Assembly (NCBI RefSeq): GCF_030463535.1
Contig: NC_132879.1
Location: 40,826,597-40,890,596 of the forward strand
Direction of reading: 5' to 3'
DNA from: Salminus brasiliensis
Taxonomy: Eukaryota; Chordata; Actinopteri; Characiformes; Bryconidae
Length of the DNA: 64,000 nt
Position 1 is the stretch's first letter. Each line of letters opens with the position of its first letter. Positions 56,670 to 64,000 of the stretch are shown here, one piece after another. The translations under genes and the position numbers were made by a program. The notes below the pieces were generated by a model that was given only the letters and a program-made list of their open reading frames with translations, was not told the origin of the DNA and did no database searches.

Positions 56670-59600
56670 TTTATCACTGGCAAATATATTTTTGCACCAA
56701 AGAAAAAAAATGAAGACAATTTACAGGCTGTAGCAACAGGCTGTGATGTTCGTTAAAGCTATTCTCTCATTTGAACTAGGCCACTAAAGTAAACAGAGAA
56801 ATATATACAACAACCATATAACAATGTATAATAACTGCTGGATGCTTGCGCTTCAAGTGCTTGTGCATAGTAGTTGTACTACAGTGATCGCCACCTCCGC
56901 TTTGCAAAGCCTACAAAGCACCACGTTGTTGGGTCTCTGTCCAAAATACTCCCACATTTTAGATGCACTTGGGCAAGTTTTTTTTTAACTTCAGCTTGCG
57001 CTTAAGAGAAATCCATGGCGTGTTCCAATTGCGTACTACACACTAATAGTTTGAGTTTGGTGGATTGGTGCACAAAACATTCAGTTACTATGTATTGATG
57101 TATTTACCCATTTCTAACAGTAAATGATTAAGCATTGCTATGCTGATCACTGCATTGTCATTGTTAGATTTAAGATTAGGCTTAATTCTTATTACATATA
57201 GATATATTATATAGTGTATATAGATACTAATAGTCTCTTCTTGCTTTTTCAAACCTAAGTAGACAGAAGTCAGGAAACTTCTGTCAACACATATATGCAG
57301 TATACTTTGTGTACATTTACTGTGTACAATGTATGACACTAAATCCTGACATTTTATTTTAAAGCTGTATATTTGTAGTGTCTTTAGGTGGGATAAAATT
57401 CTGTTCATGTTAAATCATCAACATTTACACAAAATAGATATTCTTTTCATTAGCAATTTTAGGGATAGGCATGCGATGGAGCATAGAGTATAGTAACACA
57501 CTGTTTCGAAAGAAAACCCTTATAAATATAGTAATGCAAGAGTGTGTGTGTTGGAGTGAGAGAAGGATAAGGAATGTGTTGCTGACAGCACCTAGTATTA
57601 AAAGCCTTTCCTTCAGTGCATGTTTGGGCAAAGCCAGGCCTCTCCTTACAGTGCTCCCTTTTTTCTCCTCTCACCTTACTGTGGGCTGGGTGGACACAGC
57701 CTGGCTTGTTCGTGTGCCACTCAAGGCTTTGGGGAGGCTCTGCAGACAGACCAGTGTTCACCTAAAACACATACTTTCTCCTTCTCTCCCCTGTATACAC
57801 ACATTTACTTATTGGCTCTACTTGAGTTGATTTTCTTTGTGTGCTGCAACCTGACCCTAGACCCCGGCCCTTTAACTGTGTGAATCCACATACACAACCT
57901 TACATTCTCTCTTTACTCAGGCTTTTTCCCTCTCCCTATAGCATGTCCATGTGTTGTCTTTTCCTGACGTCATCAAACCTTTCACTCTTTCTGTCTCTTT
58001 TCTGTTTCTGTTTTTGTGCAGTCTAGAAGAATCTGGCCTAATTTTGACTAGGTCATCGGTTCAGCGTTTTTGAGTGGTGGGGCAATGTAGATGTGGCTAT
58101 GGGATACAATGAAGGCTTATGGTGTAGAGCCATGAATTAAAGCTTGTTTCCATGCTAGGAAATGCTTATTATGTCTTGCAATCTGGTATAGTGCGCATTC
58201 TGTTCTGTCACAGAATTGGGTAGTGTTTTTGAAATTGATTACTTTTGCTTACACCAATAAGACATTTAGTGTGGAAGCAGACTAAGTATATGTACAGTAT
58301 GACAGTACTTAATTGTTAGCATAATATGTTTCACAAATCAAAATGCTTTTAAGTGTCTTGTGAATATCATTAGCAATTAAAACCACTGATCAGCTGCACA
58401 CAACACCTTTAAAAAAGGACACTGCACTGTATTCATTGTTTAATTGTATTTGTTGTAGTTTTGGTAGTATTTTGTAATTGTGGCACAACCTGGTGCTTTT
58501 TATCATATCAAATATTGATATGCATATCATGTATCAAGAACATGTCTTCATGTATTGTGATATTAAATGCAATGACACCTATCCCTACTTAAGGCCATGG
58601 TTAAGTCATTAATACATTAGTACATTGGATATGTAATGTTTCTCTAATGTCTCTTTTTTACTGTGGTTTAGATCTAACCCAGTAGCTCCACAAATTGCTT
58701 TCTATAAGAATTGATGTCTGGTCTGTGGACAGTTTTGTGCCCCTAAAAAACCCTTAAGATATAGGTGTAATTTTACTTAATTGAGACAACCATTTCCTGG
58801 GCTTTCCAAACACCATTCTCCATCAATGCAACTCTTCTCCTCATCCTGCTCACTCAAATAGCACTTTAGAAGTGTGTGTATTGTTTAGTTAGGGGTGACG
58901 GGGGTTGAGGTGAAGCAGGGAAAGTGCTGGGAAACATGCAATGTCTAGTCTTTGGAATCAATCATGACCCAAACAAACACCCAGGCACAGCCATGTTATA
59001 GGCAGATTTTGTCTAAAAGCATGGGTTTAGACAGTTGCTTGAACCAGAGCTAATGTTCTTAGCATGTTTCTAGGAGAAAAGATAGCTTAGAGCAAAACTA
59101 GTGATCTTATGGACATTCCAGTCATCCACCATTCTCTTCATGAGAATTGTGACCCTGTCAAAGCATGCCCTAAAATGGATCCAGTCAGATTGTTTTTCAC
59201 TGTCCAGCAAAGATAAGGATTTGCTGCACTTTGATTAATAGCAGGCACATCAGCTTCTACCAACAAGGCTGTTGTGATCTCACTGTGCCCTTTTTCCTCC
59301 AATAAAAAAAAAAAAATGTAGTGGTTTTGGTTCAATTTCTAAAGCAATCCAGTATGTAAATGCGGCTTGTGGCTTGTAAGTTCCGTGTGCTGTCTTCAGT
59401 CTCCTAAAGAAACATTGTCACCTCATTCTGGATCTTGCGTGGTCCCACTAAAATACTTGCAGATTTTCCTCAGGATGCCACACAGGAAAGGTAAATACCA
59501 GCAACAAAGTGGTTTAAGACTGCTTAATGTTTTACTTTCCAGTAAAGTTAGGGATGATGCAAAGGGGTATGAGTTCAGCCTTTGTCACAACTTGTCAAGA

Positions 59601-59850
59601 ATTGAAATCCAAATGAAACTGGGCACATGCTGGACCATATCAGAGGATAATTAAAGACCAAGGTACATGGGGAGGTAAAACTGGCTTGTGAGTGTGTAAG
59701 ACAATTCTTTCATCATCAAAGATATCTCCTCCCTTCCCATGCTGCGCTTTTACTGTCTTAAGATCACACACACACCCTCAGATATCCCAGGTTCTTTAAA
59801 ATTACAAGCTGCCGTCTGAACCCAGCAACACTGACAGCCCCAACAAGACA

Positions 59851-60175
59851 AGCCCAGGTTAGACACTTCTGATGTCTCTGGTTCAGGAGTGGCCTGATTT
59901 CATGAATTGGGCAGTTGTAGCCCCTGTCTTGGAGATGTCTGTGTGGTGGGACTTGATGCAGTGACACCAGCCTCAGTCTGAGTTCTTGGATTTTCTTGAT
60001 AGTCCTCTCAAGGCTGCCGTCATCCCTGTGCACCTTTTGCTACCACATTTTCTCCATCCAGACAATGTTCTAATAATATATTTTGATTAATTCAGCAATG
60101 ACCTTCTATGGTTTACACTTCTTGTGGAGGGTGTCAGTGACCATTGTCTAGACAATTGTCAGCAGTGTTACCCAT
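59851..60175 (-). pseudogene. Tc1-like transposase remnant, N-terminal part
   Basis: On the minus strand the sequence starts at a likely ATG (complement of 60173-60175) and runs through a decayed helix-turn-helix region. It then enters the recognisable stretch DDGSLERTIKK, HRHLQDRGYNC and IRPLLNQRHQKCLTWA, which corresponds to the second half of the paired-like DNA-binding domain of a Tc1 transposase. The part before the Asp-Asp-Gly-Ser stretch is frameshifted relative to the rest. The catalytic domain is absent. Confidence 0.7.
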
Positions 60176-62663
60176 GATTGTGGTTGTGTGTACACAGTAT
60201 TTGTACTGTTTGAATAGTATTGTACTCCAAATTAAATATTCTAATAGTTTGAGATACTGGATTTCTTATTCTCATGAGCTATAGGCCATAGTTAGTCATC
60301 CAAAGCAAAAAAATGCCACGTTACAATAAAAAAAAATGGCTATTTACTTATTACTTTTTAATTAAATGATGAACAAAATGTGTTTTCACAATATTCTATT
60401 TTTTTGTGATGCAGTAGTATATACACTTCATGTTCTCATCTGCTCAGATAACCAGCCTGTTTCTTCAGATGAGAAATCATTTCCTCACACTTCCTAGTGC
60501 AGCCCCCCTCACACTGCAAACAAAGAAGCCTCTCCTCTGTGCTGCTCTGTATGGCATTAAACCAACAGGCTTCAAGAACCTACCAATTCATAGCCCAAAA
60601 GCTTTCTTTAGACAGAGGGAGCAGGAAGCATTTCAACAGGAGGCCACCCTTTGATCTAATTTGCACATGTTTATTAATAGAAATAACCCTCTGGCTGTCC
60701 TAAGCCCCCCAGTCTATTCTGATCCTATGATGCAGGGCCTTGTAATTAGCACTCTTGCTTATTACGCTTTTCCTTTACCATTTTAGAACTTTGTCAATCC
60801 TTGAGCCCTTTTTCTCCAATTGCAACCTTACAGTTTAGGATAAAATCATCATAATCATCTCACCGCATGTCTGTAAGTGTCACATAAAGATAGATCTCAT
60901 TCATAATCTATTCCAGAACAGCATAATAATATAGTTTATGCAGCTCGGTCACAGGTCTCCTGCATAAGAATTCATGAGTGTTATTCGTCTGAAATGGCTT
61001 TTTGAACAGCCCTGTAAAATCCATGACTTCTTGCTTGAGTTATGTCATGCTTCTGTGAGGCCCGATTTACTTCCATCCTTAAATGAACTTAATAACAATG
61101 CTCTATGGGACTTGCCGCTTGCTTTTGCCATCCACTTTCTGAAGAAGTTGGGATATTTGAAATGCCTTAAAGCGCATCAATTGCTTAACCCATCAGAAAG
61201 CCAAAAAACAGGCTCTTAAATGGGCGTTCTCTCACAAGTGTTGAGTTGAGCTCTTGGAGTGCTGTTCATATGATCACATTCTGAGAATCATGTTGCTACA
61301 GTATAAGGTAGGAACATGGGCTGACAGAGTTCATGACATGCTCTTAGGGTATGAGAAATATCTGCTGGAAAAAGTGGGACAGAACAGTCCTGTTTTGATG
61401 CACACAGGATTTTTTTGTCATTCTGTTTGTCAGCCAGACTGTCTACTGCCACCTCTCGTTCACTCGGTCTCATTCTTGCCAATAAAGTTGAGTCAGCCTC
61501 TAATTGACCCCATATGTTTGACATTTTGCCATGTTTATGCCTCACTCCACATTTCTCTGCTGTCTTTCCATAATTCTTTTTTCTCCTTTGTTTTGAAAAT
61601 ATTTTCCTTATTTAAAAGCATATTTTTCAAGATATCCTTTCCTGATGTAAAAGAGGAAAATACAAACTAAATACTTCAGCCTAGGAGCTGAACCAACAGA
61701 ATAGTATAAAAGATACAGAGAGAAGGACTAAAATGCCACTAAGTAAGAATATGTGTATTATTATCATGTCTTCAAATATTGAAAAGTTTAAGTATAGCCA
61801 ACTTGCCAAAAGTGCTATATCTGACATGTTAAACATTAATGTAGCAGCAAACAAATACTTTCTATGTAAAGATGTAGTGAAATCATCCTGAGCAGAGAAT
61901 GAAATCATACACCCTTTGTGTGTGTTCTCTGCTCTTTGTGTTCATAGCCAGTCCAGCCTGCTGTGCATGTTGGTGCCATCCTTTGGAAACATTGGCCCTT
62001 CTCAAAAGACAGAACAGTGACTTTTGGCCACGGCAGCACAGCAGTCAGGTAAAGACAAGAAATTGACAGGACATGGGAAGAAGCGTCAGTCACAGAGAAA
62101 TGCCAGTGTTTTCACACCCGGAGATGGCACAAACTCAGTGAATATGGTTTTAAAATGCTAGCTAAATCTGCTTTGTGCTGTTTATCTGTGTTTGGCATCT
62201 GCTTTCTCTGTGCTGCAATTCTGTGCTGAGAACACAAAAAGGAGGAGGGAGGCTTGACTGAATATTAAGGATTTATTTTGGTCTGAGATGCTGGTGCTCT
62301 AGTGCGACGTGTAGTGGCAGAAAGGATCATATAGTGCTCCTTTAATGCATATTACAGTATATTATTCCTATTATTCCATCCATATGTTCTGCATAAAGTT
62401 AAATCTCTTGTGATTCGCAAGTGAGGTCCTTAAACCTAATGACTTATTTTCTCTTACTTAAAATCTGTTGCATATCTCCAATTTTGTGGGTGTGTGCTGC
62501 TGAATAGAGCTTATTTTGACCTGTGGCCAGAGCTGGACCAAACAATCCGCCATTGTTTACTGCAAAACAACTTAGCGGCCACCTCTACACACGCCTGTAT
62601 TGATGTATTGCTTTACACTCATCCTTAGTGTCCTGCTTTGCATCCTAACTGTAGAGGCCAATA

Positions 62664-63239
62664 TACAGTGGCATGCAAAAGTTGGTCAAAATTTCCATGA
62701 ATGGCTGTTTATTGGTTGTTTGGTTGTTTAATATGGTGAGTTTTTTCGTCAATGCAAAACCTTATTATTCGCCTTTTAAAGATTTTTTGTTGTGTTTTGA
62801 ATAATTATCCTACTGTTGAAGCTATCCTCTTGTCAAGGTTTTTTTTTTTTTTTACAGACAATGTTTATATCATATCCATTCTTCTTATTCCCTCTACCAA
62901 TTACATTTCTATTTTAACTTAATCAGTCCACAGGAAGTTTTTTTTTTTTATGTGTGATGATATAAGAAGTTTGTAAAAACCTATTCCACAAAGGTTATGC
63001 TTTGCAGGTGTTGCTGCACAGTAGAACATTTTGAATTTAGGAAACATGTAAAATCTTGGGTGTCATCTTATTGCTGGGTTTTGTGGGTATCATTTATTTT
63101 AGCTGTTAGAGGAATCCAAGGCTGCTCACAACAGAGTGGCCTAATGATGCCAGAACAAAACATAGCCCTAACAAGCTAATTAGCCAGAGATGTTGGTAAA
63201 AGTTATCTGAAAGCTCAAATCTTTTGGAGTGAGCAAACC
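62664..63239 (-). mobile_element. Decayed, internally deleted Tc1-like transposon
   Basis: The left end is tacagtggcatgcaaaagtt (62664-62683), the terminal repeat of a widespread fish Tc1 family. Several blocks follow in the order expected for that family read on the minus strand: attatcctactgttgaagc; then cctctaccaattacat; then aacttaatcagtccacagga; then gcaggtgttgctgcacagta; then ccctaacaagctaattag; then gtaaaagttatctgaaagct. Long pieces between blocks are missing, and the right inverted repeat has decayed (ends near 63239). The copy is not functional. Confidence 0.8.
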
Positions 63240-63330
63240 ATTACAAATTGTGGTTTCCCCACTTTTAAAGTTCTCTCAAAGTAAATCTTGAAGTTGTGAA
63301 ATGTTGAAAGTGATATTCTTCAACTTGATT

Positions 63331-63433
63331 TACCCACGATCTAAAGCACACCACTTCGTCTGTGCAACATGGTGGTGGGGTGTCTTGGCTTGGGTATGTA
63401 TGGCTGCCACAGATACTGGCGCACTAATGCTTC
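63331..63433 (+). pseudogene. Transposase catalytic-domain scrap (Tc1-like)
   Basis: The + strand reads LKHTTSSVQHGGG and then, after a one-base frame change, a trace of the usual MAWACMAA-type motif (cttgggtatgtatggctgcc). This is typical of the segment around the HGGG motif of Tc1 transposases. It is about 100 bp long, next to but in the opposite direction from the preceding Tc1 remnant, so it comes from a different insertion. Confidence 0.55.
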
Positions 63434-64000
63434 TTTTTGTGGGCAGTGTTTCATCCTACAGCACTCAATTCAATTGAGCTTGCGTTATTTATGCTGAAGA
63501 GAAAACTTAAGGTAACAGGGCCCCCAAAATGAGCATTACCTTAAATTGCTACATTAGGAATGAGGGTAATTGTAATTGTGGACAATGTAATTTTGAAAAA
63601 AAAAAAAGCAAATACTTTGAACATTAATATTGTGTGATTGGTTTGATTTGAAATTACAAATATTATTGAGGTGCAAAACTGTGTTTTAAAACTAGCAAAG
63701 AATGTCACATCTTTTAGAATCACTGAGTTAAACTTCATATAACAGGACAACCAGCAATGTGTTGCTGTGGATTAGCACACAAAAATCAGCCCTACTAAAT
63801 GATTTATTCTCATCCTTTCCTTCTCCTGTCTATACTGGATTTAGGATCTGTGGCTTGTGGCTTTTACAGTGGTTTTACAAGGTTTTTTTATTTTATTTAC
63901 CAGAGTAAAGGTTAAAGAACTCAAAAACAAAATGACAAAATACTATCAAAGAAGTATGGTGAAGCGGACACCCTAGGAAGCTCCCAATTTTATTATGTGG

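Larger units (their letters stand above)
55013..64000 (+). other. creb3l2: creb3l2 intron 1 (continues past the window)
   Basis: No second coding exon was found before the right edge. The expected continuation (HFSELLDEF-like residues after an AG) is not seen on the + strand, so the first intron is at least 9 kb. It holds transposon remnants and simple repeats listed separately. The remaining stretches (57000-59800, 60200-62600) show no recognisable gene. A pyrimidine-rich tract lies at 55725-55795. Confidence 0.75.

Noticed and set aside
58480..58590. Possible DNA transposon end (tatcatatcaaatattgat, then tgacacctatccctac)
   Set aside because: It recalls ends of fish MITEs, but no second end or target duplication was found, so it is not listed as a feature.
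60974..61219. 81-codon ORF tested as a second creb3l2 exon
   Set aside because: It has no resemblance to the CREB3L2 continuation expected after the first exon, and no suitable acceptor in phase 0.
61254..61670. 138-codon ORF in creb3l2 intron 1
   Set aside because: Low-complexity, Phe/Ser/Leu-rich translation of AT/CT-rich DNA with no domain, splice context or neighbour support.

Overview
The window looks like a teleost fish chromosome. It is AT-rich, its genes have spliced GT-AG introns (the shortest 82 bp), and it carries fish-type mobile elements: an L2-like LINE ending in a TTGAC-repeat tail, several Tc1-like transposons, a solo LTR, and a LINE remnant of a type common in fish. Two vertebrate genes can be recognised at exon level: ssbp1 (mitochondrial single-stranded DNA-binding protein, complete) and the first coding exon of creb3l2 (ER-membrane bZIP transcription factor). 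The exact species cannot be told from the sequence.

Region 1 (1-41857) is a head-to-tail array of a monomer of about 1504 bp. There are about 26 full copies and one truncated copy, and the array runs off the left edge of the window. The left 20 copies are nearly identical and keep a 1503/1504-bp register. The six copies nearest the right edge are clearly more diverged (about 1490-1507 bp). A 5'-truncated LINE (30359-32488) and a 65-bp retroelement tail (32989-33053) have landed in the array. Variation along the monomer is uneven: one block of roughly 400 bp stays almost invariant even in the most diverged copies. That block holds an exon-like ORF encoding a 21-residue hydrophobic segment with one internal lysine, a consensus 5' splice site, an 80-bp intron-like gap, and a second exon-like ORF that stays open in the joined frame. 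This is the best candidate here for an undescribed system: a tandemly amplified gene fragment, possibly from an immunoglobulin/T-cell-receptor-like membrane protein. That reading is inference only.

Region 2 (41858-47600) is the array's edge and an old transposon-rich spacer. It holds a truncated Tc1 transposase with an internal stop, a reverse-strand LINE ORF end, and a 778-bp solo LTR with a perfect 5-bp target duplication.

Region 3 (about 47640-54290) is ssbp1 on the + strand. It has six coding exons (146 aa), a probable noncoding first exon, and introns 4 and 5 that hold MITE-like and foldback repeats.

Region 4 (about 54300-64000) is the promoter and first coding exon of creb3l2, about 640 bp after the last ssbp1 polyadenylation signal. 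At least 9 kb of its first intron follows, carrying a strong 119-bp hairpin, microsatellites and three decayed Tc1-like remnants. The two genes lie in the same direction. Nothing in the sequence suggests a shared pathway: one acts in mitochondrial DNA maintenance, the other in the secretory-pathway stress response.
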